From Hymenoscyphus infarciens (taxonomy: Eukaryota; Ascomycota; Leotiomycetes; Helotiales; Helotiaceae), in contig LLCB01000132.1 of NCBI GenBank assembly GCA_001414345.1, positions 1-64,000 of the forward strand: DNA of 64,000 nt, in the 5' to 3' direction. Below, in pieces: positions 48,794 to 59,139 of this stretch (positions are counted from its first letter, which is position 1; the number at the start of each line of letters is the position of its first letter). The translations under genes and the position numbers were made by a program. Below the pieces are notes generated by a model. That model was not told the DNA's origin and made no database searches. It worked only from the letters and a program-made list of their open reading frames with translations.

Positions 48794-48918
48794 TTTTATA
48801 AGGGGCTATATGAGTTGTAGATTTATATATGTCCTTCGTACTAAAGAAGCTACGTAAGAGTAGTGTCTTTATCAAGGGCACGGCCTCACGGAGGGTAGGA
48901 AAAGTATGCCTGTGGTGC
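48794..48918 (-). repeat. Right 125-bp terminal inverted repeat
   Basis: The reverse complement starts GCACCACAGGCATACTTTTC and aligns gap-free with 19913-20037. All mismatches are transitions. The outer end is followed directly by AATCTA (48919-48924). The MFS permease stop codon lies only about 60 bp further right. Confidence 0.9.
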
Positions 48919-48979
48919 AATCTAGTAATTATGGCAAGTATCACGTCAGCCTGTCCCAAAAGAAGCGACCGCTCAAGCT

Positions 48980-51011
48980 TTACAAGGTATATCTGAACCC
49001 AACATGTCCCTCAATAATCTTGCCCCCATTATCAGCCCTCTTATTCGCAAGCTTGAATTTCAAACTCAGCATTCCCACGATAACGATTATCAATCCATTG
49101 GCAATGATGCATGTCATGATTCCAGGCCCGTATTTGGGCGCATCTTGGTCTCGGAAGACGGTTGACCCGATGATACCGCCGATTCCTCCAAAGCCGACGA
49201 GGGTTGCCGAGCAGAGGGCTCGTTTCCATTGTCCTGTGATGGGTATTAGTAAGGAGTCTAGAATATGATCTTTGTGGAATGGGAAGAAGGAGAACACGGG
49301 GAAGTGAAGGAAAGAGATGGGGTTGGTTACCTCTGATGTTGTTAGCTTGGTACGTTAGGATCGCTGGGATGTTTCCGTTTGAGCTGATGGTTGCGAGGAA
49401 AACACCAACTAAAATATCAGTCTGTCAGCATGGTGTTCTTCCAGAGGAGTGGTGTGGATCGACTTGAGGGTAGTTGTTGGGGAGTAGTAGGCGAAGAGAA
49501 CCCCGAAATGATCGCGCGAAAGAGAAATTGCTAATGGGTTCTTACAGTAACGAACAGCATTGTTCTTCGAGTATCCCAACAACGGCAGTCCAATGAGTCC
49601 CAAGACAGCATTGAAAACTACGACTCCACCACGAATACGATATTTGTCTCCAGCCACTGCCAAAAGGTACATGGCAAGAGCAGCGCATGCATATGGAGGA
49701 GCAACAAGACACTGTCCAGCCGCGACCGAGAAACCCATTCCTCTAACCAAAATAATGGGAAGGAAATATGCAATGGCGTAAGAAACAGTGGTGCAGAGAC
49801 CAAAAAGGAACGCAAACCCCCAGACTTTGAGATCGAGGGCATTCTTCAAGTATGCGCCAGCGGAAAAGGTCGTGGGGATAGCATCATGTCGATCATGTTG
49901 GATTCGAGCCACGACAAAGGCAGTTTCGCGTTCGTTGAGGAATTTCCAGGAACTGGTGGCTAGCTCCGGGAAATCGACGATGAGGAAATAAGCACCCAGT
50001 CCAAGAACACAGGTAATGAGTCCTTCCATCTATTTGCTTTCTATCAGCTTATGTATTCTAGTAGGAAGAACGCTAGGGGCAACGAACAACGAAGATCCAT
50101 CTCCAGCCTGCGAGATTTCCGAGCCCGTGCATTTGCATGATCCCATATCTGCAAAATATTGTCAGCACTCTTCCTTACATGGGAAGCGCGAAATACGAAC
50201 GCAAGAATTCCGGAACATGCAGAAGCCAGACTGCCAATGAGGTAGAAAACGGCATACCGCTTTTGTAGCTCGAAACGTGTGTACCAACAGGACATAAGAT
50301 ACGCACATCCCGGGAAGAAACCAGCTTCAAGGACACCTAATATGATGCGGAGACCTGCCATTTGATCCCATTTCTTCACAAAGCCGAAACTCTGTAATTC
50401 CAGTTAGCAATGAGAAAGTCGAGGAAAGAAAGCTACTCACCATCAAACATGCCCCCCACAAAAAGACAATTACAGTGAGGAACTTTCGCGGCCCAATTTT
50501 ACGCATAACAACCGTCGCGGGAGGTTGAAAAATAACATATGGAATGAAAAAGAGCAGGACAATGATGCTGTATTGCGAGCCGACGAGATTAAGTGAACCA
50601 GGTCCCTTGGCCATTCTATGGATTTGTGAGTAAACACATTTCCAGAGGCCGTTGACTTGCTTACCCGGCAATATTGGCAGAGCTAAGGTTTATTCGGTCC
50701 ATCAGACTACAACAGTATAACAGGCCTAGTGTTACGACAAGCCGTCTATCGATTCGATGTATGATCTTCTTCTGTTCGGCCGGGGTGAATTCTGAGATAA
50801 CAACATCGTTATCAATAGTGGTGGTTCGCTCAACCTGCAGCCATATTATCAGTGAGTTTGAACGATGAGGTGGGCGAGAGGTGAAAGGTATATCTCCCTG
50901 AGTACTCGGACTGGAGAAGCAAAACGGAAAGAGGCTGCTTACTTCTTGGACACCAATCTTCTCAGTATCATAGTCCGTGGACGAGATATTTTTCTCACTA
51001 TCAAGACTCAT
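48980..51011 (-). CDS. MFS permease of the DAL5/allantoate permease (ACS) family, 493 aa
   Basis: This is a probable plasma-membrane anion:cation symporter for a carboxylate-type or nitrogenous nutrient. The substrate cannot be read from sequence. Eight exons join in frame to 1482 nt: 51011-50943, 50834-50665, 50615-50441, 50391-50201, 50148-50088, 50029-49546, 49408-49331 and 49233-48980. TM1 carries the family motif, DRRLVVTLGLLYCCSLMDRINLSSANIAGM. Later come RIILGVLEAGFFPG, the MHGLGNLAGWRWIFVMEGLI segment, a cytoplasmic loop, and TMs 7-12 ending GHVGFRYTL. Length and topology (12 TMs, short N-terminus) match the family. The introns after exons 4 and 5 use GTTCGT donors. The gene seems intact although its stop is about 60 bp from the large element. 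Confidence 0.88.
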
Positions 51012-51183
51012 GATGGACAATTGAAAGTTGCGTGAGAAAGCTGGTAAGACAGGAGAATTGCAAAGTTCCACTTAGGCCAATCTGTACCGAAAGGTGGGTA
51101 GGACGACAGAAGTGAATTGGATACACAAAAAATAGTGGAAGAGCAAACACCCAAATACTTATAACGATAACGCTTTACAGGTT

Positions 51184-51867
51184 ATGCGGGGTACTATGAA
51201 GGAAGATGCGGGTCCCATCGTCACCCAGATAATCCCTACCTCCGAACCCATACAAGGGCATAAGTCAAGCCAAGCACCAAGGTATGAAGGATTTCCGTTC
51301 TTGGAGAATTACGAGCGGCTGGGATTTGGAATTTGGGAATTGGGTAATCCATACGATCGTGACTCCACGAGGGCGGGATTCTGTCCCAAATTGAAAAGAT
51401 GGCTGTTCTATGAAGGAATTGTTTGCAAACTAGGTGAATGTCTGGCCGAAGACAAGAAATGGGAAGCGCTGGACACACTTCGTGGTCTTGGAGCTTCGGG
51501 GGTAGAGACTGATGAGGACTAGTCAACTGCGGAGAAGAGAGAATTGATTGGATGTATTGTAGCAGGGGAAGGCCTCGTGGCGAAAGAGCATAAAAAGACC
51601 GAGGCTGGAATGGAGGTGTTATGATGTGAGATCCAAGGACAATATCCTCAAGGTTTATCCCACGAGGATAAGGAATTGACATCGAAAGTTGTAAAATTCT
51701 TCGTAGCCACTCATCTTCCTGGTATTATTAAAGGTTGGTTGCACAGAAGAAGTGTGGATGACATGGATTTCCTCCGTAGAGTAGACGAATTAGAGAATGC
51801 GATTGAAGCCTGCAGGGAAATGAAAAGGGAAGGTTGCGAAGACAGTAAGAGTGTAAGAGTGAGCTAA
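51184..51867 (+). CDS. Small hypothetical gene, possibly decayed
   Basis: The first 112 codons (51184-51522) are protein-like, with YERLGFGIWELGNPYDRDST and KLKRWLFYEGIVCKLGECLA. The same frame stops at TAG (51520) and again at TGA (near 51622), then reopens to 51867 with TSKVVKFFVATHLPGIIKGW and a helical, charged end. Alternatively a 61-nt intron from GTAGAG (about 51501) to ATTGTAG would lead in another frame to a stop near 51677 (WRCYDVRSKDNILKVYPTR). I cannot choose between a two-stop pseudogene and this spliced model. No family is recognised. It is divergent from the permease, whose start lies 170 bp to the left. Confidence 0.35.
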
Positions 51868-52506
51868 AAAGGACACCAATATCGGTAGTACAAGTAGGCC
51901 GTCTTGCAATAAATCCTGCCTATAGGGATCAAGAGAATAACAGGTCAGGTTCTGCATCAATCTGCATGTAGGCATTGTTGTATTGTTGTCCTACACGAAT
52001 GCGACGGTCTGGGTCCGGTCCTGTGAAGCATCTGGAACACAAAGCCAATATTCCAGACTGAGTTCCGCTAAGTAATTGAACTGAAAATTCACTCCCGTTG
52101 TTGTTCGTTCCCCCAGGTTTCGGGGAGACTACTTCGGGCGCGGGGTGTGGAGTCTGGGGACGGCAAGCTGCGGGGAAATCAGTCGAAATCCGGCATTTAA
52201 AACACCTCCTCTCTGCTCTTCAGATTTCAACCTCGGGAGGCGCACTGGGAATTGTTTGGAAGGATTGGCGTCAAATCTTTTCGAGATCAGATGTTGGGCG
52301 AAACTGGGAGTTTTCTGATATAAAATGAGAAGGTTCTGGGAGATGGGCTTGAAATGGTCAAGGTGATGAGAAACACGGGATCTAAGTCGGAGTTGGATTG
52401 GATCAACGATCGGGCTTATCTTAGTCCTCTCCGCTCACCAGATGAGGCATTCAGCCTCCACCGCCCACGTGTCGGTTTCAAACAGTCCAGGTCCCACTCC
52501 TACGTT
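51868..52506. other. Intergenic region, no supportable gene
   Basis: Short plus-strand frames (52098-52328, 52354-52626) have no recognisable domain, and the second overlaps the 3' end of the DUF155 gene in antisense. The region lies between convergent gene ends and probably holds 3' UTRs. Confidence 0.5.
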
Positions 52507-53819
52507 TCAAATTCCCCTTGCGCCTGTTTCTCGGGTTTCTTGATACTCTTTCCACTCTTCTTTCCAAATCCTCCGAAGCTCAAAAGCTACCTCAATAGCA
52601 ATCAATATGATGATAATCCATTCTAATCTGATCCCATGGGCCTCACTCATCGTTGTTCGTAATATGCTCGCTATTTCTTGCGCGTAGTCCATCTTTTCGT
52701 TTAGGGTTTTTATCCGTATCCCCACATCAAGCGCTTTTCCCACTTGATCATAATATCCTTCCAACCCGAGTTCATGTCTGCTATCCCAGAAGATATCCGG
52801 TAAAGAATCAGTCAACTCCGAGTAATGATTCAACTGCGCTCTCAATTCCAGCAACTCGCCTGTCTTCTTGAGCGTAAACTCGCGATCAAACGGTAGTCGA
52901 GTGCCTTTGGAAAGCAGTTTTGGTATACTTCTGGTAGACTCAAAGTATTTCCCCAGCATTGTTTCCAACACTGCAAGTTTAGTAGATCGCGCTAGACCAG
53001 AGGAAAAGGCAATCTTTGCAAATGTTGTATCAACACTAATGCCAAACATGATCAGTCGACCGTAGAGCGAGAAACATGAAAGGGGATTTACCTAGATTGT
53101 CTCTCAGACTGCGAGCCTCCTTTCCCCATCCCAAGTATTATGACATCTCCCTTAAAGCCACTGTTTTCTCTGGTCTTATCTTCCATGTACTCGAGATTTT
53201 CCATTTCGATTTGATCAATATGCGGACTTTCGGCAGCGGGAAGAAGGGTCTTGGTGGCCAGGTCGAATACCACGTCCTCTGGCAATGACCACGCGACCAG
53301 AGAGCCAGACGGGAACACAAAGATATCTCCATTGTTCACTCCGCGGGTATGTATAACCTCATCGGAACCAAAACCAGTCCCGTCAGGATCAATGGGGAAC
53401 CCATGCGAGCGCAGAATTCGAGCCACTTCTTCCATGTCGAATTTGTCTGCGACGGACATAGCTGTCACGCTATTGTTCGTCTCCCCCGGCGAGGATTTCT
53501 CCTTCTTCTGAATGGATTCCCTAGAACGTTGTGCCTCGACTGCCACCCGACGAAGTGAGTTCTTCCCAGCCGGAGCCCGATTGGCCTTCTTTTTCTGTGG
53601 AGGCAATACATCTTTCACTTGTTGGTCTTTCGATGGGGTATGCCTCCCTGGTTCCACCTCTTGCTGTAGCACTCTGTTCGTGGAAAAGAAAGCTCTCTTT
53701 CGAGGCAATTGGCAGTTATTTGTAGCATGGAGAAGACGAAATGGTCGCGGTGCTGGGACACCATCAATAAGGGTGCGCCGGATGGAACTGGCGCCCAACT
53801 GACGGCCGAAGGACTGCAT
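52507..53819 (-). CDS. RMND1/DUF155-family mitochondrial protein, 418 aa
   Basis: Members of this family (yeast YDR282C/Mrx10, human RMND1) sit at the mitochondrial inner membrane and support mitochondrial translation. Exons 53819-53092 and 53035-52507 join across a 56-nt intron (donor GTAAAT, acceptor GGCATTAG) to give 1257 nt. The first 45 residues are basic and S/R-rich (FGRQLGASSIRRTLIDG), a likely mitochondrial presequence, followed by a K-rich linker. The DUF155 core starts near residue 125 (EEVARILRSHGFPIDPDG, GDIFVFPSGSLVAWSLPEDV). It continues with the SSGLARSTKLAVLETMLGKY block and helices ending in a membrane segment near the C-terminus (LEWIIIILIAIEVAFEL). All expected blocks are present, so it looks functional. 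It is divergent from VPS41. Confidence 0.9.
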
Positions 53820-54099
53820 TGTGAGGATGGTTAGGTGCAGGCGAGTCTAGAGATCTCGAGATCATATATTTTCCGAGACAAGGGCCCATCGCAGAAGAAA
53901 GGGAGATGTTGGAGTGGTTTGCTGTGAGGAGAAGAAATGTTTGAAGCAGTGCAGTGACCGAGGCCAAATATATTTATTGGCCGACGATGAACCGACGGAG
54001 CTTGAAGCTCCAGCCCAGCCCGGGTTGCATGACATCGTCGCACTGCTCTGAATTCAACCCTGCGAACAACACCAAATGTGATCTAGAGAGTATGTCGAT
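53820..54099. promoter_or_regulatory. Shared intergenic promoter of RMND1-like gene and VPS41
   Basis: Only 280 bp separate the two divergent start codons, so core promoters and 5' leaders of both genes must lie here. A TATATTTATT stretch (near 53967) could serve as an A+T core element. No clear regulator site is recognised. Confidence 0.6.
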
Positions 54100-57000
54100 A
54101 TGGCGGAACCTTCCCAGAAACAGGGCGACCCAAGTCTGCCAAAATCCAAGGACCCAAGTGCGGGAGCCGTCGATTCAGTAGCCGATGAAGGGGACAGATA
54201 CACGGACACGGTGCAGAGCGACAGCGACGACGCAGAAGACGATGAAGAGGAAGAAGAGGAGGATGATGATGAAGGGGAGGAGGAGGAGGAGGAGGAGGAG
54301 GAGCCCAAGCTGAAATATGCTCGACTGACCAGCTACCTGGCACCAGTCTATCGAAATGGGGATGCAACAAGTGCCTTTTTGGTTGCTGGTGACAAAATGG
54401 TGCGTCTTGATCCCGTCACTCGCTATACCACTGTCACTCCAGTTTCCACTAACACATTTGTAGTTTATTGGCACACATAACGGCAATATTGTAAGTCTCC
54501 TGCTACGAAAGTAAAAAAATAACATTCCGCTGACAAATCCATAGCATGTATTATTACTCCCTTCTTTCCAATCGCTTCGAGTCTACCACGCCCATTCTGC
54601 CTCCATTTCCAGCATTTCCATATCCCCCTTTCCCCCGCCATTACCGATTGCTGTGCCAGAAGGGGTCAGTCGGATTGCTTCTCAATCTCAGGGGAAGAGA
54701 ACACCCTCAATAGCATCTGAAGCCTCAACATCAAGTCCGCGAGGTCCCCGAACACAAGTGGTACCCAATATCCCTTCAAACGCCATCTACATAGCTACCT
54801 CCTCGATCGATGGGAAAGTCTGCGTAGCTTCCTTGGTGGACGTTAAGGATGTACAATTACGAGACTTTGCCCGACCAGTCCAGGCCGTAGCTATTTCCCC
54901 AGACTACAAAAATGACCGCTCCTATATCTCCGGGGGACTTGCGGGGAACCTAGTACTCACTGTAGGAGGCCGAGCTGGTACGAGTTCAATGTCAACTACT
55001 ACTGGGTCTGCTTCTGCTGCCGCAACTGGATGGCTGGGGTCGATAGGATTAGGCTCAGGTGCCGGGAAAGACACAGTTTTGCACTCGGGCGAAGGAACAA
55101 TCAGTACAATCAAGTACTCTCTCTCCGGAAAATACGTTGTCTGGGTCAATGAACATGGAGTAAAGATAATGCGATCCAATTTGCACCTAGACAGTGCAGA
55201 TGCCGAGTCCGCCTGGAAACGTATAGGTCATGTTGATCGACCATTGGATGATGGATGGGAGGAAATGGCTGGTGTTTGGAAAGGCCGTGTGGAGTGGATT
55301 GACGAAAAAAGCCTCGAAACGGATGAGGATGACAAGGCGAGGGAGGCCTCGGCAACATCTCAAGCAACAGCAAAATTAAAACAACAATCGTCGAAGAGTA
55401 AGAAAAAGATTGAAAAGCTCATGATTGGATGGGGAGGTACCATTTGGATTATCAATGTGCATCCTGGTGGTATTGGGAGTGGTAAAAACGTGGGTGAGCG
55501 ATCTGCTGGGAGCGCGGAAATCATTAAAATGTAAGTCAATCTGTACTCTGCCAATAGCAAACTAACGCATTTAGTTTACGGATGGATTGCATTATTTCTG
55601 GGCTTTCATTGTATACCCCAACTTTACTTCTTGTACTTGCATATATTACACCAGACGAGGAAGAAGAGGAAGAGCAGTTGACTCCTAAAAAGGGTCACAA
55701 ATCGAAGACTTCCGCGACTTCAACAAGTAGCGAGCCGAGAGGTGGAATTCGCCATCGTCAAAATGCGTTATCGCCTGAACTTCGACTAATAGATCTTGGA
55801 TCCTCTCAAGAGGTCGATACTGATACATTGACTGTCAGTCGATTTGAAAGGCTAGGTGCTACTGATTATCATCTTGGCCTTTTACCAGCTCCTCAAATAC
55901 CCCGAGTACTCCAATCATCACGGGGTACTTTGGAAACTATAACCGGCATGGGGAGCGGAATGTGGAATGCGACCGTGAATGCTACATCACTTCTCAGTTC
56001 AGCAGCGAGCACCCGAAGCAATAGCAGTAAAGACTCTGACGGGAAGGTGAGTGTAAGCAGCAGTGCCAGAACTGTGGTAGCAAAATCAAACAATGTTCAT
56101 CCTCATATTGAATCGCTAGGCATGAAAATATTCATTCATAGTCCTTATGATTGCATTTTAGCGACGAAGCGCGAGCTTTCTGACCATTTATCTTGGTTGC
56201 TGGAACGGCACAAGAATCAAGAGGCATGGGAACTAATCGATAAACATCCGGAGGTCATTTCTTCCTCGCCAGAAAAACTCGGCCCTAGCACTCCAGACCC
56301 AAGGCAAGAAAGCACTGATGATTTCTATGATGATGGTGCTTCAACTATCGACTCTTCAAACAAAGTCGTTAACTCGGCCATCGAAAAGGAGAAGCGCCGC
56401 ATTGGTGAGCTGTGGATCAAGCAACTCATTGACGCTGATGACTGGGTCACAGCTGGCCAAGTCTGTGGAAAGGTTTTAGGTACTGCGCAGCAATGGGACG
56501 AATGGGTTTTCATCTTCGTTGGTGCCCACAAATTTGATGAGATTACCAGTTATATCCCCACAACTCAATTACGACCTCCGCTTCCTTCGCAGATCTACGA
56601 AGTTATACTTGGCCATTATGCTGGCTCCAATCGGCCAAGGGTTCGGGATTTACTGGATTCCTGGCCACCTGATTTGTTTGATATCAGCAGCGTCATTACT
56701 GTCCTGGAAAATCAACTCAAATACCGAGATGTCAGGGAAGATAGTGTTGAAGACGGACAAGTTGGGAGAGATTGGAGAATTGTTATGGAGTGTCTCGGCA
56801 AGCTTCATGTAGCAAATGGCCGGCCCAGAGAGGCCTTGAAGTGTTACATCCAGCTTCAAGATGCAGACACCGCAATGGCTCTCATCAAAAACCACCATTT
56901 GGTTGATGCGGTTGCAGATGACATACCAGGCTTAATACTTTTACGTGTCTCAAAGGAGCAAAGAAGATCTGCCTCCATCCCAGAGCTCCGGGAACTCACA

Positions 57001-58201
57001 GGGGAGGCAATCGAACTTTTGGTGAACGAAGCACGACAAGGAATCGTGCGCCCAGAAGTAGTTGTGACACAACTCGAAGAAAAGAAAATGACCCTCTATC
57101 TCTTCTTTTACGTCAGTTCTCTATGGAACGGTGATGGTATTGATGAGGCTCAAGGAGAGGTTCGAGACAGATTGGTGGCGGACAGCAAAGCTCTCGTAAA
57201 CGAGCTCGCGGATCTCGCAGTTCATTTATTTGCTCTGTATGATCGAGACCTCCTTATGGATCTTCTCAAAACTTCTACCTCCTATACTTTTGAAATCGTA
57301 AGTAACTCGTTTCTCCGAATCGAGAAGAGCGCACGCTAGTTGATGCTAACTTGTAACTCAGGCAACCAAAGAATGCGAGGATGGAGACTACATCCCCGAA
57401 TTAGTCTACCTCTACTCCAAAACTGGCAAAACAAAAGAAGCCCTCTACCTCATCATCGACAAACTAGCCAATGTCTCTCAAGCCATCTCCTTCGCCAAAG
57501 AACAAAATGACTCCGACCTCTGGGAAGATCTCCTAAACTACTCGATGGATAAACCCCGCTTCATTAGGGGTCTTCTCGAAGAGGTAGGCACAGCAATCGA
57601 TCCCGTGAGATTAGTGAGGCGAATCCCTGAGGGATTGGAAATTGAAGGTCTGAGAGAGGGCTTGGGGAGAATGATCAAGGAACATGATATCCAGTACAGT
57701 ATCTCCTCAGGCGTTGCGAAAGTCCTCAGAGGCGAAGTAGCAGCGGCTCAGAGTTCGCTAAGGGCGGGCCAGAGGAAAGGGGTGAAATTTGATGTAGTAT
57801 ATAAATCCAACGATCACCTCGATATCGCTACCTCTGATGCTCCCGCCCCGGCACCGAGTAAAGACCTCCCAGTTCTTTCTCAACCTAAAGTCGTGACGCC
57901 GAGAGGGAAAAGCAAACCAGAAGCGGGACATTGTGTAGGCTGTCGGGAAGCCTTTTCGGTACACGAGGTTGAGACGCTTGTCGGTTTTGCTTGTGGGCAT
58001 GTTTTTCATCTTAGCCATCTTTTGAATTTTGGGAAGGGAGAGGAGGGTGAACGACCGCTTACTCCGCCGGAGTTGGAGGAGGGCAGGGGGGAGTGGGATG
58101 CGCCGCTTCATAGTGTGGGGGGGAAGGTTACTCATGCTGCGCTTTTGAGGGATAGAATTCGGGATGGGTGTCCCGTTTGTATGGTTGTTGAGGGAAGTTG
58201 A
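54100..58201 (+). CDS. VPS41: VPS41, HOPS-complex subunit, 1291 aa
   Basis: Vps41 is the effector subunit of the HOPS tethering complex and acts in vacuolar fusion and AP-3 traffic. Five exons join in frame to 3876 nt: 54100-54399, 54464-54490, 54545-55530, 55575-57297 and 57362-58201. Exon 2 is only 27 nt and encodes FIGTHNGNI. An acidic run (about residues 44-68) precedes the family start block, RLTSYLAPVYRNGDATSAF. A beta-propeller-like region with S/T-rich insertions follows, then a helical clathrin-heavy-chain-repeat region (about 800-1120). A C-terminal RING-type zinc finger comes last, with CVGC at 1203-1206, CGHVFH near 1223-1228 and CPVC at 1282-1285. Length is slightly above the usual fungal size because of the insertions. 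No disruption is seen. Confidence 0.93.
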
Positions 58202-59139
58202 TGGGTTGATGGGAACAGTAGCATGGTTAGGTGAAGGGTTGTATATAGCATAGATTTTGAGATGGAAATATAACAACCTTTGTAGTTGAGTTTTTCTTCT
58301 TTAATTGAGGGTTCTCTCTTCGCACTTGTCACCACCACCTACCTTCGCGACAACGAGGGAAGGTACGCCCTAGTCCACACCCGAGACCGCCCCTCTTTTA
58401 CACGTCTATTCTGTTCTCTTGTGGTGTAAGAAACAATTACAGCTGGTTAGAACTTTGAAAACTCAATGCCCGTAGCGTTGAAAGGTTCTTCGCTAGTCGT
58501 GGGATACCCGGGAATAGTAAGCAACAAAATTCCCCATCTCAAAAGAATACAGGCACAGGGCAGTAGTGCGCTGTAACCGTCGCTGGGCTAAGCGAGCCTA
58601 TAGGAAGGAATCCGTACCCTGGTTTATAGAGTAGATCAATGAATTACAGCGCTTGCTTCCGAGTACTGTTACAGTGCACTGCTCTGTGGTTTAGGCGTCT
58701 GCATATGAGGCATGGGGTGAAGTTTGGGTTATAGGGCGTAGGAGAGAGAGTATGCCGTTGTGGTCGAGGCCTCCAATTATTACTTGGAGAAGCTTTCAGC
58801 GCTAGGGATTGATGTTATTGGATAGAACCTTCTTACAATTCTAGCGGCTGTGGTTGTGGGACGCTTTGAAATATTGGCGTTTTTTCCGGAGCGAGAAATT
58901 CCAGAGGTTCAGTAACTGGTGGCTCTTGGAAGGAGCTTGAAAGCACGAAAAGCAAATATACAATAGGGGGTGGAAAGCGGAAGAGGAGCTAGGCTGATAG
59001 TGTGGCCTTTGACTCTACGAAAGGAGTACTATAAAGTTGTTATATAGTAATACCGGTTTCCTTAGTAACACTCAGGTGGGAGGTGCATTGTTTTTGCCCG
59101 ACTCGTTGTTAATTTACTATGAGAAGAGAAGCCATCAGA
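58202..59139. other. Intergenic region downstream of VPS41
   Basis: This probably contains the VPS41 3' UTR, then ordinary-composition DNA without a recognisable frame or repeat. A TTATATAGTAATACC stretch near 59040 is A+T-rich. I see no transposon end. Confidence 0.5.

Larger units (their letters stand above)
19913..48918. mobile_element. 29-kb RIP-degraded A+T-rich element or nest bounded by 125-bp inverted repeats
   Basis: The block is bounded by inverted repeats at 19913-20037 and 48794-48918, equal in length and differing only by transitions. Between them nearly all C and G outside TA-rich contexts are gone. Whole 60-base lines lack CA and TG, as expected when RIP turns CpA into TpA on either strand. 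No ATG-started frame of about 60 codons survives. AGTAAGCT arrays lie inside both ends in opposite orientation and in internal clusters. Outside the ends, AATCCA (left) and AATCTA (right) could be a 6-bp target duplication differing by one transition. I infer one giant inverted-repeat DNA element, or several nested copies; the superfamily is unknown. Confidence 0.6.

Noticed and set aside
19913..48918. A+T-rich block as inserted mitochondrial DNA or a centromere
   Set aside because: No mitochondrial gene, rRNA or tRNA pattern is visible, and the depletion is specific to CpA/TpG as in RIP. Centromere identity cannot be judged from sequence alone.
19913..48918. Calling the block a Starship element
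   Set aside because: No DUF3435 tyrosine recombinase can be recognised in the degraded sequence, and 125-bp inverted ends are not typical of Starships. The superfamily is left open.
54240..54303. GAGGAG/GAAGAA run as a microsatellite feature or minus-strand serine-rich gene
   Set aside because: It encodes the acidic run of VPS41 in the correct frame. The minus-strand frame is its shadow.
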